DNA of 64,000 nucleotides from Tilletiopsis washingtonensis (taxonomy: Eukaryota > Basidiomycota > Exobasidiomycetes > Entylomatales): the NCBI RefSeq assembly GCF_003144115.1, contig NW_020312015.1, positions 341,649-405,648 on the forward strand, read 5' to 3'. The translations under genes were made by a program, and so were the position numbers. Shown piece after piece: positions 38,800 through 51,849 of this stretch (positions are counted from its first letter, which is position 1; every line of letters starts with the position of its first letter). Below the pieces are notes generated by a model. It had not been told where the DNA came from, ran no database searches, and saw nothing but the letters and a program-made list of their open reading frames with translations.

Positions 38800-41700
38800 T
38801 CAAGCGTCGCTGTCCCGCGGCCCGCCAGCAAAGACGGGGCCGTCCCTGCCAGGCAGCTCGATCATCACACGGTCGCTCTCGTGGCCCGACAGCGAGCTGG
38901 CCGCCGTGCTATTGGCGCCGCCCGCCAGGATGCCCGTCTCGCTTGGCGTCGAGATGCCCGAGATGCCCGAGCCCGTACGCTCCGGCGGGCCGTTGCTCTC
39001 TGCGGTGCCCGGCCGCGCCATGAAGCGTGCAATCGCCGGCGAGCTGGAGGCATGCTGCAGACGCGAGCTGTCTGACTCTGGCGGCGCAGAGCCGCCGCGA
39101 TCCGTGCGTGGCCGTGGCCCGGGTGTGAGCGCGCTGAAGAGCGCAGCCACACGCCCGCCACGCCGTGGTCCACCGCGGCCGGATTGCGAGCCAAATTGGT
39201 CGCCCTGCTCACGCTCGCCGTCGTCTTGTGCGGCCGCGTCGCGCAGAGACGCGTTCGAGATGGTGCGGTTGCGGTTGAGCGTCTTGCTGTGGCGGCTGTC
39301 CGAGGCGGCCGCAGCGGCCGCGCGAGCCGGCGAGGTGGAGCGTGAGTTCGGCTTGCTCGCACCAGGCGCCCTTGAGGAGCGCTCGTGCCTCGTGTCGCCA
39401 GCGTTGACCCACTGCACCGTGTTCGAGCGCTGGCCAGAGTCCTCGTCGCCTGCGAGACCGCCGTGGCTCGTGGTGCGGTAGAACGTGCGTGCAACCGCGC
39501 CCGTTGGAAGCGAGTCGGTGCGCGGCAGACCGAGTCCGCTGCCGCCGCTGTTGCCGCTGAGGAAGATGGATGTCGGGCGCGAGCTCTCCGGCGTCGGGTC
39601 CTCGATGATGTAGTCCTCCGCCTCATCCTCGTCCTCCAGCAGTCTCTCGCTGTGGCTCTTGCTGCGCCGGCCTTGCAGACCGACCTGACCAGCCAGCAGA
39701 CGCTTGCGCAGCGAGAAGCGCCGCTTGGCCGTGACGCTGTCCGTGCCTGCAGCGTGCACCTGCAGCTTGTGCGCATGCGCGCCGCTGGCATGGCGCCCGT
39801 CGGGCGAGCGCGAGCCGCTTGCGCTGCGGCTGTGGATCGGATCCTCGGCAAAGCGCGCAGAGGCCGACTTTGCAGGCTGCCGTGCGGCTGCTCGCTCATC
39901 GCTGGCGTCGCGACGGCCAGACGCTGCGCTCATGGCGCCGTAGATGAGAGCAGTGCGCTCGGCACGCTCCTGCCGGCTGTCTTCGCCGTGCGAGTCGTCG
40001 CGCGACATGGAACTCTGCTGCGCCGCTGGGCGGCCGCGCTCGGCGGCGCTCGAGCTGCTCTGCGCGCCGTTCTTGCGCGACTCGAGGTACGCATTGTAGC
40101 GATTCGGGATGCCGTGATGGATAACGTTGCGCACCGCCTCGGTCGGGTCCCACTGGTGGTGCTCGGTGATGCCGAGGTGCTCCTCGATGCCCTCGGCGTG
40201 GTGGCGCACCCATGCGTGCGCGGGGCTGTCGGCGTGCCGCACCGCCTCGACGTCGGCGTCGGTGAGGTTGAGGACGTGCACCTCGGGATCGTCGGAGCGA
40301 GTCTTCTGGTACTCGAGCAGCAGCTTGTTGCCCTCGACCCACGAGCGCACGCTGGGGTAGCCGCTCTGCGCGTTGTGGTACGGCGCGCGCTCCTCGTCCT
40401 CCTCCACTGCCTCTGGCGCCTGCTTCTCCAGGTCGTGGCTCGTAGCTGCGCCGCCGATGTCGCCCTCCTCGCCGTCCTGCTGCGCCTCGGCAGAGCGACG
40501 CCTCTCGTCGCCCTCCTCGAGCTGCCCCTCTCTGCGCTGCCGCGCCTCGCGCTCCGCCTTAGCGGCCGCCAGCTTCTCGCGGTAGCGGCGTGCCTCGATG
40601 CATGAGTCGCCGCCCCACTCGCACGAGGGGTCGGCGTTGTGCTCGTCCTCGTAGTCCTCCGGATCGTCGTTGAAGCGGCGGTCCAGATCTGCCTTCTCTA
40701 GATCGCGCTGGGTGCGCGTATTCATCAGTCCAACATGGCTGCCAGACGTGGGCGAGTGCGAGCCCTCGCCCGACGTGCCGCTGCCGCTGGAGCTGCTCAG
40801 CTCGCCGTTGCGGTCCTCGCGCAGCTCCTTCTCTGCATCGCCTCCGATGGCGCCGCGTCCAATGACGCCCAGCTGGGCGTTGAGCACACGCTCGATCTCC
40901 GTCATGTTGCCCTCCTCGTGCTTGAGCGTGTCGTTGGTGCGGAAGCGCTTCACGCGGTTCAGCCAGCCCGGCTCGCCGCCGCCCTCGCCCGACATGCGGC
41001 TGATCGACGCGGCGCGGCTCCACGTGCGCGTCACCGTCGTGGCGTGGCGCGAAAAGGCAAAGAAGGGAATCGTGAGGCCGTGCACGAGGATAGAGCACAT
41101 GACGAAGAAGAAGATGATCGGCTGGATCGTCGCGGCAAGCACGTCGTTCGTGTCCACCGGCGGCTCCGGGATCTCCTCGGGCAGCTCGGTGCGCGCGAGC
41201 GTCGCAATGAAGATGGCACCTGCGCCAATGGGGCCGAACCAGCCGGCAAAGATGGCCTCGCGGAAAGTCTTGATGTCGGGGATCCACTTCCAGAGCGCCA
41301 GCACGATGGGCAGGCGCTTGAGCAGCAGCGTCAGCAGCGTCACGACGATGAGGCGCCACAGGCTGAGGCCGATGCTCGCATCGACAAAGGTGTGGAAGGG
41401 GATCAGCGCGCCAATGTAGATGAAGGCGGCCGTGTTGAAGAGCAGATCGACGATGTTGGAAAAGTTGGAGTCCTCCGTCTGGCGCGTGAACCAGCCGTCC
41501 CAGGCGAACGCCGTGCCGCAGGCAAAGGCACCGAGCAAGTCGTCGCTGCCCAGCAGCACGCCGACACCCATGCTGGCCAGCGCCAGACTGACGTACTGCG
41601 CCACGAACGACTCGCGGTCCACGAGGCGGTGGCGCTCACTGAAGCGCATCGCCTTGCGCGCCAGGAAGCCAATGAGCGCGCCGAGGAAGGTGCCGAGGAT

Positions 41701-42780
41701 GATCTGATACGCCCAGGCGTCGTAGAACCACATGCCAATCGCCTTGCCGCGGTTGTCGCGGTGCGTCGTGAGGAAGAGCGCGAGGAAGAGAAAGGGGAAC
41801 GCAGCGCCGTCGTTGCAGCCCGACTCGCACATGAGCATGTGGCGCAGATGCGCCGGCACGTGCTGCTCGGCCCAGGGGCCGCCGACGACGGCCTGTGCGA
41901 GGATGGGATCCGTCGGCGTCACAGCAGCAGCGACGACCAAGCTAGGCAAAGAGTGAGTATGGGGGGCTGTGCGCGCAAGGGCGCCTTCAACTCACCTGTT
42001 CAGGAAGTCCAGCCCAGGAATGAACGCCCAAATCAGCAGGCCCGTGATCATCCAGCCCCAGATCATCACAGGGCCCAGCAGCAGCGCAATGCTGCGCCAG
42101 TGGCGCAGCAGGTACTTCTTCGGCAGCTGGCGAGGCGCAGCTGTCAGCGCAGTGCGCCGCAGGAGGCAGCTGCGCGAACACTCACTTCGACACCGACGGC
42201 AAAGACGGAGAGGGCAATGGTGACGCGCATGATCTCGAGCGTGACTTCGTTGGTGATGTGGCCGCCGGGCGTCTCGCTGGCGTGGCCGCCCCAGCCGGCG
42301 GGGTCGAAGAGATTGATGGCCACGGGCCCGACGATGACGCCGAAGAGCGCCGCAATGGGCGCCTCGCCGAGATACAGCCGCTCCTTGATGAAGAGCGACA
42401 GCATGCCGAACTGCGCGCGCGAGGGGTGAGCACTGCTGAAGCAGACACGGAGCGCGGCGCCATGTCCTGACGACAGCACACCTGCGCTCTGCCTCGCGGC
42501 ACAGCCGGGGGGCGACTGACAACGACGCATGGCGGTGCAAGGCTACGCTGCTGATACCCGTCCCACAGGCCCAGCCAGTGGCTTCGTTGATGCCGCTGGA
42601 GCACCCGCGCGGCTGCGCGTGCTGCCGCCTGCGAGCCGGGCACGCCGGGCCCTCCTCGCCTCCACGGCGACTCACGATGACGATGAAGAAGCCGAGGCCC
42701 ACATAGATGAGATGCGCCGCGGTGATCTCAAAGGGATGGAAGCGCGACGGCTCAAGGCTGGCCGTCGAGCCGGCAGCCAT
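38800..42780 (-). CDS. NHA1: Plasma-membrane Na+(K+)/H+ antiporter, Nha1 type
   Basis: Four exons on the minus strand: 42780-42676, 42410-42186, 42126-41996, 41941-38800; about 1200 aa. The first 450 residues hold about 12 membrane segments with the Nha1/Sod2 signatures FGMLSLFIKERLYLGEAPIA, LRHWRSIALLLGPVMIWGW, TPTDPILAQAVVGG, ESGCNDGAAFPFLFLAL and GWFGPIGAGAIFIATLAR. The family exports Na+, Li+ and K+ in exchange for protons and sets cell pH, volume and salt tolerance. About 750 residues of cytosolic tail follow. The tail is highly charged, with WVEGNKLLLEY and HVLNLTDADVEAVRHADSPA, then Ser/Arg-rich segments containing many RRSKSHS-type basophilic sites. Intron 1 is long (265 bp). The stop lies 135 bp from the convergent polyol dehydrogenase stop. 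Confidence 0.94.
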
Positions 42781-43896
42781 GCTGGGCTAGAAGTGCTGCG
42801 CCGCGCGCCAGGGGTCGCAGAGCGAGGTGGAGCGGGGCAGCCCTGGCGCGAGGGGCCAAAGAGGACGCTGCTGCTGCCAGAGGACCGGTGTGGCAGCGAG
42901 AAGGATGCGACTGGTGATGGCTCGAGAGCGTGCGCAACGACGAAGAGGCGTCGGCTGAGTGCGAGCGTGAAGAGGATGCAGGTGGCGCAGCGACGAAGGT
43001 GTAGACGCGCGGACGACCGAGGTGTGAGAAGGTGAAGGTGTGAGAAGGTGGGAGCACGGTCTAAGGAGGGTGGAGCACACGCGGAAGGAAGTGTTGTCGA
43101 GAGCGGTGCGGAGCAGGTGGTCGGAACGCAGAAGGAGCGGGTGCAGTCGGAGGCGAGGATGCGCTGCCCTCCGCTCGAGGCGAGGCCCAAATCATCAGGT
43201 CGTGACGCGCGCCGTGCAGAGAAGCGCGCGCTGCACCCTCTCACAGCCTGCAGGCACCGCGTCAGCGCCGGCGGCCTGCACATGCCGCCCTGCTGTGCCG
43301 CCGCACCGCACGCTCCCTCGGAGCGGAGCCGGCGGCGGGCTCGGCGTCCGCGGCAGCTCGCCTCTCTGTGGAGCGCCCGAAGCGCGCCTTGCTGGGGTGC
43401 AGCCTGCAGCGCCAAGAACGAGAGCAACGTGCCGCGCCGCGAAGGCGCTGCTGGCGTGCCTCTGCAGCTGCTACGCTCCCCGAGGAACCAAGATAGCGTC
43501 TCTGCTCCGCACTCTGGGGCAAGCCGCAGTTCGGGGGGCTTCATTCGAGGCACCACTCCGCCCTGAGCAGCGATAAAGAGCTCTTACAGGAGGCCCACTG
43601 CCCCGCATCGAGCTTGCCATGACGTGCCTTGATTCTGCAGCAGCACACACCGCAGCAGGCCAACGCGCAGGCCAAGGCATGATGTTGGTGATTACTTTGC
43701 GGGCAAGTATGGCGTTGTTGTAAGAGGGTGACTGTGATGGAGAGAGGCAGCGACGATGGCAGTGTAGGCGTGCAGTAGAGGGGGATGTGTGTGAGAGAGA
43801 CGGGTGTGTAGAGAGGGGAAGAGAGAGAGTGGAGAGGACAGAGCAGAGCGCGGAGGGCCCGGTCGCAGGCGGCGGCCCCCTTCTTCTTGCTCATCA
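42781..43896. other. Intergenic between exportin-T and NHA1
   Basis: 1116 bp; 3' flank of exportin-T and promoter of the antiporter, both on the minus strand. The part near 43690-43850 is T/C- and A/G-rich UTR-like sequence. No gene recognised. Confidence 0.5.
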
Positions 43897-46800
43897 TCAG
43901 CCGCCGCGCGACTTCTCGATGAACGTGTGCAGTGCCCTGCGCAGCTGCCGCGAGTCTTGCAGCTTGAGGCTCTGCGCAAACTCCTGGCCCATGTCGGACG
44001 GGCATCCCACGCGTGGAAAGTACACGGTGGTAAGATACGAGAGGGCCTCGTCGCCGCGCACCTCTGCGATCGTCTTGAGCAGCGTGGCAATCTCGAGGAG
44101 CACCTGCTGCGACTGCGCATCGCCGAGCTCAAACGTCGGCTTGGAGGGCGCCTCAAAGACGAGTGGCACGAGCGTCTCGTAGATGAACTGCTCGAAGCCC
44201 GGCAGCGGCTCGCGCGTGGCGCCGGCCGGCGTGTTGCCAGGCGCAGCCGTGCCGGGAGCGCCACCCCAGACGGCGACGAGGCGATGCAGCACCGAAAAGG
44301 TCGCGCGTTGCGTGTTGACGTCGGCGCTGGTGGCGTAGAAGACGAGGCTCTGGAGGATGCCCTCTAGCTGCGGCTGGTTCTTCTCGGAGCGCAGCACGCC
44401 CTCGAGATTGGCGCCCAGCAGCACCGAGAGCAGGCCGATGTACGCGCGAATCAACTCCGTGCGCTCCACCGCATCGTCCGTGCCCGCCACCTCGCGGTTA
44501 AGAAAGTGGAAGACGCGCGAGACGAGCACAATCAGCAGCTCGTCCATCACGGGCCGAATCGTGGCCTTGTAGCGCGACGCAATGAGTCCGACGAAGGAGA
44601 GCACCTCGACGAGCTCCTTGGGCTGCGTCTCGCTGAGCAAGCCATTCAGCAGCGCCGGCACGTACGGCAGCACCACATCGCCACACGTGGCGACCATGCG
44701 CGAAAAGGCGCCGCGCGCCGCCTCGCGGATGATGGCAAAGTGGCTCAGCTCGCCAAGCGCCTCGAGGATGCGCTCCGTGATGTCCTTGAAGACGACGACC
44801 CAGGCGCTCGCGTCGGTACTCTGCGTCTCGGGCGTAATATCGGGGAAGCCCTTGGAGAGCGTGCTGGAGGCGAGGAAGAGATGGTGCGCCTGCAGCACGG
44901 CGCGCAGGTCTTGCCGCTCGCCCGTGTAGGTCTGCACGGCTTGTCGCAGCTGCACGAGCATGGGATCCACGATGGCCTGAGGGTGTGGGGCCAGTCAGTA
45001 AAGGTGGCTCTCGCGGGAGCTTCTGAGCGCATGCACTCACGCGCAGCAGAGCAACTTGCGTCTCGGGCGCCTGCCGCAGCGACGCTAGCATGATGCCGCT
45101 GGCCTCGAAGAGGTTAAGCTGGCTGTCGATGGTGCCGACGACATCCATTGCCCGCTCCAGCGGATCCTCGCCCTCGAGCACCGACGGCAGTTCGGCCTCG
45201 ATGACGAGCAGGTCCTGGATGCGTTCCAGCACGCCGCGCACGAACTCGGGGCTAATGACGGCGCGCGTGGCGTTGATGAGGCGGAAGAAGAGGTAGTTGA
45301 CGCGATGCCGCACGCCCGCGCGCGCGTGGTGCAGGCCGCGCTCGTCGAGGAACGGCGGCAGCACGGCGCCGATGCTCTGTGGCCGTGCCTGGAAGAAGGC
45401 GGCATAGCGCACCATGCACTCGAAGAACTGCAGCTTCACGGCCGCGTGCGGAAAGGCCGACACCTGCGAGTCAACGAGGTGCTGCATCGTCTCGCCGAGC
45501 GGGTTGAGCGGCGCGTTGGTGTACGTCGACACGGTGCCTTTTGCTCGCTTGGCCTTGGCAGCCTCGCCGGGCGGCAGCACCACAAAGGACGTCGGAACGA
45601 TGCCTGGCAAGCGCGAGAGTAAGCGGACAGTCCTGCGGCGTGCGAGTGAGCAGGCGGGCGTACCTGCTTTTGGCTGTCCAGTCGCGGCGAGAATGAGCTC
45701 GCCGAACCAGTACGCAGCAAAGAGCGCCACCTCGACCTGCTGCCAGGTGAGCGCCGGCCCTGTGCCCGCAAGGCCGGCGTCGCAGGCATTGAGCGTTTCG
45801 TGGATGAGCGTCTGGACACGCGTCATGAAGAGCGTCTCGTCGATGGCGGCAATGGCCTGCACCATGACCTGCAGACTCTTGCGCAGCATCATAAAGTGCG
45901 CCGTCTCGTCGTCTTCGCTGTCCGCCTCGTACGTGTCGTCGCCGCCGAGAAACTCAGCGTCCTCGTCGTAGCGCATCTTGGCGAGGCACACGTCGAGCAG
46001 CGAAGCGAGAAAGGCGCGCTTGTCGGGCGAGAAGAGCGAGTCTAGCGCAGCGTTTGGCGAGGCACGTCGCGCCTTTTTGAGCTGGGATGGCGGACTCTGC
46101 GTCAGCGATGGCGTCGCAACAGGCATGCAACGCGGCGACGCACGATGGTGAGCGCCTGGCTGAGACACGGCTGGATGACCTCGGCCATGTCGTCGTACTC
46201 GTCGCCCAGAAACGTGAGCGCCAGCGGCAGCGAGCGCATGAGCAGATCGTCGGCCTGCGCTCGCACGGCCGCATCCACGGCAGTGTCTTCGATGATGCGC
46301 GCCAGCTCCATGCTGTTTGCATTGGCCAGCTTGGCGAGGCGCTCGCGGAACTCATTGTCCGGCTCGCCCGACTCGGTCTTGCCGCGCGTCGACTGTTCGA
46401 GACTGTCGACGACCGTGGTGAGGTCCAGCGCGCGCAGCAGCTCAATCTTGTCCGGCGCAAGCATGCCCTTTGTCGTCACTTCGTACAGGCACTCGGCGGC
46501 CACGTTGCGTAGTGCGGGTGATGAGTGCTGCAGCAGCGTGTACAGAATCTGCACCGTCTCCGGCGTGACCATGAGCGAGATGTCGGTCCATGCTGCAGGG
46601 ATGTGTCAGATGTGGAGATGTGCAGGCCCGGTATGCAGACTCACAGACGTAGTCGCCAACGACGCGCACGGCCTGCTCCGTGATCTCCTCTGCAGTATTG
46701 TCCGGCCATCTGCCCGAGCCAACGTTGCCCAGGCTCTCCTGCACCGTCGCCCACAGCATCTGGGCAATGGCCGCGGCGTTGTGTGCGCGGATCTCGTCGC

Positions 46801-47652
46801 GCACCGCGCCGTCGCGCGCCAGGCGCTCGCGCGAGCGCACCGCGCGCAGCATCGTGTCGGAGCCAAGTGTGAGGGACAGATCGTGCATGATGCGCAGCAC
46901 CAGATCGGTGCTGGCCGGCCGCAGGGCGCCCGCAGAGTCGCGCGTGAGGGAGAGCAGCGTGGCCAGCAGCGTGTAGGGCGGCGGCAGCGAGTAGCTCTGC
47001 ACGAGCAGCAGAGAAAGCGCCTGTGCCACCTTGTTCTTCAAGACTGCGGGCGGAGGTGAGCCGAGGCTCTCCCTCCCTTGCCCCGCAGCTGCTACTCACA
47101 CGAGAGGCCGCGCTCTGCCTGCCCATTCACAAACTCGTCATTGACGTACGCCAGCGCTTCTTGCTGCAGCCAGGCCACTGCGGCGGCGGGATCGGCCGAC
47201 TGCGATACCCTGGTGTGGTGTCAGCAGAGATGCGGGCAGGGCTGGAGACGGCATCGGCAGCAGCGAGTGCTCAGAATCTGGTTAATGTGTGTTCCGCAGC
47301 AGGTGTGATTGCACCTCTCGGCGTTGGATTGTTCGTGATTTGATTGTATCTCATCATAGCAGTGTGCGGACTGGGCGAGTGCCGCATGTCTGTGCCCCAC
47401 GACTGGTGCTCACCGGTTCTCGAGAAAGTCCTGCACGAGATTGAGGGCGAACATGCGCACGCTGTGCGGGTGCTGCCCACCCTCGCCGCCCGGCACGTGG
47501 CGCGCGGCAAAGACGTTCCATGCCGGCTGCCAGCTCTCGTGCGTGTTGGCCTTGAGCTGCTCGAGGTACTGGTGCGCCTGCGCCACGAGCGCAGCGTCGG
47601 CCGTGTGCGGCGCCGAGGCGATGGACACGGCGCGCAGCAGCTCCGACTCCAT
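43897..47652 (-). CDS. LOS1: Exportin-T, tRNA nuclear export receptor
   Basis: Seven exons on the minus strand: 47652-47414, 47209-47100, 47043-46645, 46592-46144, 46081-45664, 45603-45041, 44976-43897; about 1085 aa. It is an all-helical importin-beta-type protein. Family-typical stretches include LNLVQDFLENRVSQ, YVNDEFVNG, FLKNKVAQALSLLLV, HDLSLTLGSDTM, GDYVSWTDISLMV, CLYEVTTKGM, LRQAPETQVALLRAIVDPML, and the C-terminal LGDAQSQQVLLEIATLLKTI. With RanGTP it carries mature tRNA from nucleus to cytoplasm. Intron 5 (45663-45604) is 60 bp and free of stops, so its removal rests on splice signals and on continuity of GQPKAGIVPTSFVV. The start at 47652 gives a plausible N-terminus (MESELLRAVSIAS). 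Intron 1 is 204 bp. Confidence 0.92.
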
Positions 47653-49417
47653 GGCCGGTCTGGGCTGGCTGAGCAGCCGAAGCGCGGGAGCAACGGCCCG
47701 GCTGAGGTGTGGAGGTTCGTGAAGGAAAGAAGGAGGGGGCGTGGCAGAGAGGTCGTGAGGCGCAGGCAGAGGCTGGAGAGGTGCGCGCGAGTCTGGTGGA
47801 GCGAGGCGAGGAGGGTGTTGGGAGAAGACCGTGCGGCACCAGAGAGCGGGCGCGGCGCCGCGGCTCTGTGCGCAGCGAGGGCGCGCGCGCGCTGGCGAGG
47901 TCACATGACTCGGTGGGAAGCGGCGGCCCTCTCGGCCGAGATGCGCTGCGGGCCGCCTCCTCATGGCGCACCCTGCGTCCGCCCCCCGTAGGCGGCTCCA
48001 GCGGGCCTGAGCTCTGGTCTGAGGCGTCTCGATGGGCGAGTTTGCCAGCGCATCTGGCTGACGCTGTTCTGCTTGCGCCGACATGCGGGGCGCTGCGAGG
48101 GTATGGCTGCGACGCAAGGCCGGCGCGCGGCGCGTGTCACGGGTGCAGCTGTCTGACCCATCGCGCAGGCCACATGCGAGCATCAGCGAAACTGACTAAG
48201 ACTTGAGCTCATCTGTTCTGCGCAGAGAAGCAGGGCGAGAGCGCGGCTCCATTTAGCTCCACGCCCTGCCGCCTGATTTCGAGCCGGCAGGCAGCACAGG
48301 CAGATGCAGCGGGCAGAGGTGGAGGACGCAGCGCTGCAGGGCCACAGGGCCGCCCAGAGGCGGCGGCGACCAGATCCGACCCGAGCAAGACGTCTTGCGC
48401 TCGCCCTGCCTCCTGAGCGCTGTGTCTGCTGCTCTCTTGAGCTGCGCCCAAGTCAAGCCAGCCGGCATGCTGGGCGTGGAGTGACGCACGAGCTTGCCCA
48501 AGAACTCGGAGCGCGAAGCAGCGACGCCGCGCTGCCTTGCCGCGCCGAATTTTGCGGAGAGAGGCGCGCCACTGCGCATCTCGCTGCGACCTTGCGTTAG
48601 ACGCCGAGGCTGATCGTCTGGCATCTCGCGAGTGTGACAACCACGCTGCGCCATGGCGCAGCTCCATCTCCAGCAAACGCTTCAAGCGCACCAACAGCGT
48701 TCAGACAGCGCAGCGCTTCTCCACGTCTGGGCGCCGCAGCAGCCGCAGCACGGTGCGCCAGGCATGAGCGGTGGCGGGCCGTCGTCACCGATAGGAGGCT
48801 GCCGCCGCGTGCCGTGCTGGACGGCGGCGGTGCGATGCCCTCTGCCTTGGAGATGCCCAATGCTGCACCGCTCTGCACCTGCCAGAGCATGCAGCAGCAG
48901 CAGCCGATGCACGCAAGAGAACAAAGGAAGAGAGCGGACCAGCAAAGGCGACGAGGTGCCTGTGCCGGGGCGAGAAGGAAGTGGAGAAGGAGCTCCAAAC
49001 GCGCACGGCCCACCCCCGCCGCCGCCGCTAATTTGCGCGCGCGCGAGGAGCGTTGCCGGCGCGCTGCTGCCTGTCTTCTGCCAGAGCGCGCGGCGCGCCG
49101 CGGCGAGCGTGCAAGAGGCCGAGATTGGCAGAGTGGGCCGCAGGTGCGCTCGCTTTGACTCCTCTGGTGCCTGCCTCTCCGCACCGCCCTTCTTAGCCAC
49201 GCCAGCCCAGCGGTCGCTCTTTGGCCAGCAGCGCTCGCGTTGGCCACTTCTCTCTGCGCCGGTGCGCATCGTCCTTCCTTCTCGCCACCAACCCGACCTG
49301 CTCATCCCCACAGGTCACCCTTCCCTTCCCATACGTGAGTTGCACTCTCTCATCCCACCTCTCACACACCGCAGCTGCTCACTCGCCTTTGCAGCCCCCC
49401 ACCACACTCCCTCAGCA
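47653..49417. other. Divergent promoter region, exportin-T / dihydroxyacetone kinase
   Basis: 1765 bp between divergent starts. The last 150 bp before 49418 is a clear C/T-rich leader. Overlapping frames on both strands have no family motif. No RNA gene recognised. Confidence 0.5.
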
Positions 49418-51849
49418 ATGAGCACGAAGCACGTCTTCCCCACCGCCGAGGGCCTCGTCGAGAAGGCCGAGCGCGGCGCCGTTGCGCTCAACCCTGCACT
49501 GCGCTTGTGAGTGGCCTTGTGCCTCTGTCTCGTCGATGTGTGCTATGGCGACGTGACCCGATTGAGGCGTGTCCCGCTTCTCTGCTGGAGCCGGCAGTGT
49601 GGGCAGGCGGCAAAGTGCACGGCAGCAAGGGCGTGGCCACGTTCTCCTGCGTGCTTCGCTCCGCGAGCGCACATGTGCCAAGGGGGGGGGGGGGGGGGCT
49701 GCAGTGGCGCGTCTCTTGCGAGACGCGCACTCAGATGACCGAGCCGTTCCTGTGCTTCGAGCGCTGGTCCATGAGGGCACGCCGGTGCGCAGGCGGCCCT
49801 GCGCAGTGGCGTCACTTGCCATCCTCGCGAGGCGCCAGCCCACGGTGCGGCGCGGTGCGGCACGGTGCGGCGCGATGCGGCGCGGTGCGGCGCGGTTCGC
49901 GCGCGCGGAGCGTGGATCTGCGCGCGCGCTGGCGGCATGGCTCGGCGTCTTGGCCTCTGCGTGCTCTCTCGCCTCGCCTCGCGCCTCCGAAATGTGTGCT
50001 GACACGCGCGCAAACGCCCAACAGCTACGCCAAGCACAAGGTCATCTACGATGCGACGCACTCCAACGACAAGGTCGCCATCATCTCCGGCGGCGGCGCC
50101 GGCCACGAGCCGGGCCACGCGGGCGTCATTGGCAAGGGCATGCTCACTGCCGCCATCTCTGGCGAGGTCTTTGCCTCGCCGTCGGCCAGCCAGATCTGCT
50201 CCGGCCTCGACCTGGCCAACACCGACGCCGGCGTCATCATGGTCGTGAACAACGTGCGTTGAGCTGCGAATGCGCGCTTGTCTGCTCCTGCTGACCTCTT
50301 GCTGCTATTGCAGTACACCGGCGACTGCCTCAACTTCGGCCTGGCTGCCGAAAAGGCACGCGCGGCCCTTGCCATCTCGGGCAACAAGAAGAGCGGCGGC
50401 GTCGAGATGGTCATCATCGGCGACGACGTTGCCGTGGGCCGTGCGCGCGGCGGCCTCGTCGGCCGCCGCGGCCTCGGCGGCAACATCTTCACGTGCAAGA
50501 TTCTCGGCGCCGGCACGCAGAAGGGCCTCAATGTGCAGCAGCTCAAGAAGCTCGGCGACTCTACGATTGCCAACACGGTCACCGTGGGCATGTCGCTCGA
50601 CCACTGCCACGTGCCCGGCCGTCCCAAAGAGCGCGAGGAGTGGGGCGGCCTGCCCGACGAGGCGTGCGAGATTGGCCTGGGCATCCACAACGAGCCCGGC
50701 TTCAAGCGTCTGGACCGCGTGCCGGAGCCCGACAAGCTCATTGGCGAGATGCTCGGCTACCTGCTCAACACCGACGACGAGGACCGCCACTACCTCGACT
50801 TTGACAGGGACGACGCGCCGGTGCTCTTCATCAACAACCTCGGCGGCATGAGCCAGCTCGAGATGAACGCCATCACCGACGTGACGATTGAGCAGCTCGC
50901 CAAGACGTGGAGCCTGCACCCGTCGCGCGTGTACTGCAACCAGTACATGACGTCGCTCAACGCGCCCGGCTTTGGCATTTCGCTCGTGAACCACAAGAAC
51001 GTGGCGCGCGAGACGGGCGAGGACCTGCTGGCGCTGCTCGACGCGCCCACCGACGCGTACGCCTGGTCGGGCGTGCAGACGGGCTGGGGCAAGGCGACGG
51101 GCCAGCCTCGGGACCGTGCGGCCGAGGAGAAGGAGGCGTCGGACCGGCTCGATGCCGTGCGCGCCCAGGGCGGATCCGTCTCGGGCCTCTCTGCCGACGC
51201 CGGCAAGTCGGCTGGCGGCCCTTCCAACGCCGATCCGGCACTCGCGCGTCGTGCGATTGAGGGTGCCTGCAAGTCGGCCATCGCTGCCGAGCCGGACCTG
51301 ACGCGCTTCGACACCATCGTCGGCGACGGCGACTGCGGCGAGACGCTGGCGTTTGCCAGCAACGCCGTGCTCAAGGCGCTGCGGGAGGACAAGATTGACC
51401 TGAACAACGCCGCCGGCACGTGTCTGACGCTCGGCACCGTGCTGGAGTCGGCCATGGGCGGCACTTCCGGCGCCATCTACGCCCTCTTCTTCGCCGGCCT
51501 CGTGCAGGGCATCGTCAATGGTCCCGGCAAGACTGGCTCTGCCGCCGGCCTGGCGGAGTGGGGCTACGCGGCCAAGTCTGCGCTCGAGCAGCTGGGCACC
51601 TACACGCCCGCGCGCCCGGGCGACCGCACCCTCGTCGATGCGCTGACGCCGTTCTGCGTCGAGCTGGGCGCGGGCAAGAGCCTGGCCGAGGCGGTGGCGG
51701 CGTGCAAGAAGGGCGCAGAGGCGACAAAGGGCATGAAGGCGCGCCTGGGACGGGCCACGTACGTGGCGAGCATGGAGGGCGACATGCCGCCGGACCCGGG
51801 AGCGTGGGGCGTGTGGGCTCTCACCGAGGGCCTGCTCAAGGAGCTGTAG
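49418..51849 (+). CDS. DAK1: ATP-dependent dihydroxyacetone kinase
   Basis: Three exons: 49418-49506, 50025-50253, 50314-51849; 617 aa. The N-terminal DhaK domain has ISGGGAGHEPGHAGVIGKGM, the NYTGDCLNFGLAAEKA region, and MSLDHCHVPGRP, whose His forms the covalent adduct with dihydroxyacetone; NNLGGMSQLEMNAI follows. After a Ser/Gly-rich linker the DhaL (ATP) domain shows DTIVGDGDCGETL (Asp residues binding Mg-ATP) and AMGGTSGAIYALFFAGL. It phosphorylates dihydroxyacetone to DHAP, serving glycerol use and detoxification of dihydroxyacetone. Intron 1 is unusually long (518 bp) and carries a G17 run and a 10-bp tandem repeat. The exon 1/2 junction joins NPALR-FYAKHKVIY, as expected of the family. 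The start ATG follows a C/T-rich leader. Confidence 0.95.
49682..49698 (+). repeat. G17 homopolymer in DAK1 intron 1
   Basis: Seventeen consecutive G inside the 518-bp first intron of the dihydroxyacetone kinase gene. Length could be affected by sequencing error. Confidence 0.9.
49841..49900 (+). repeat. 10-bp tandem repeat in DAK1 intron 1
   Basis: About six units in perfect 10-bp phase with consensus CRCGGTGCGG: units begin at 49841, 49851, 49861, 49871, 49881 and a diverged one at 49891. Confidence 0.85.
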
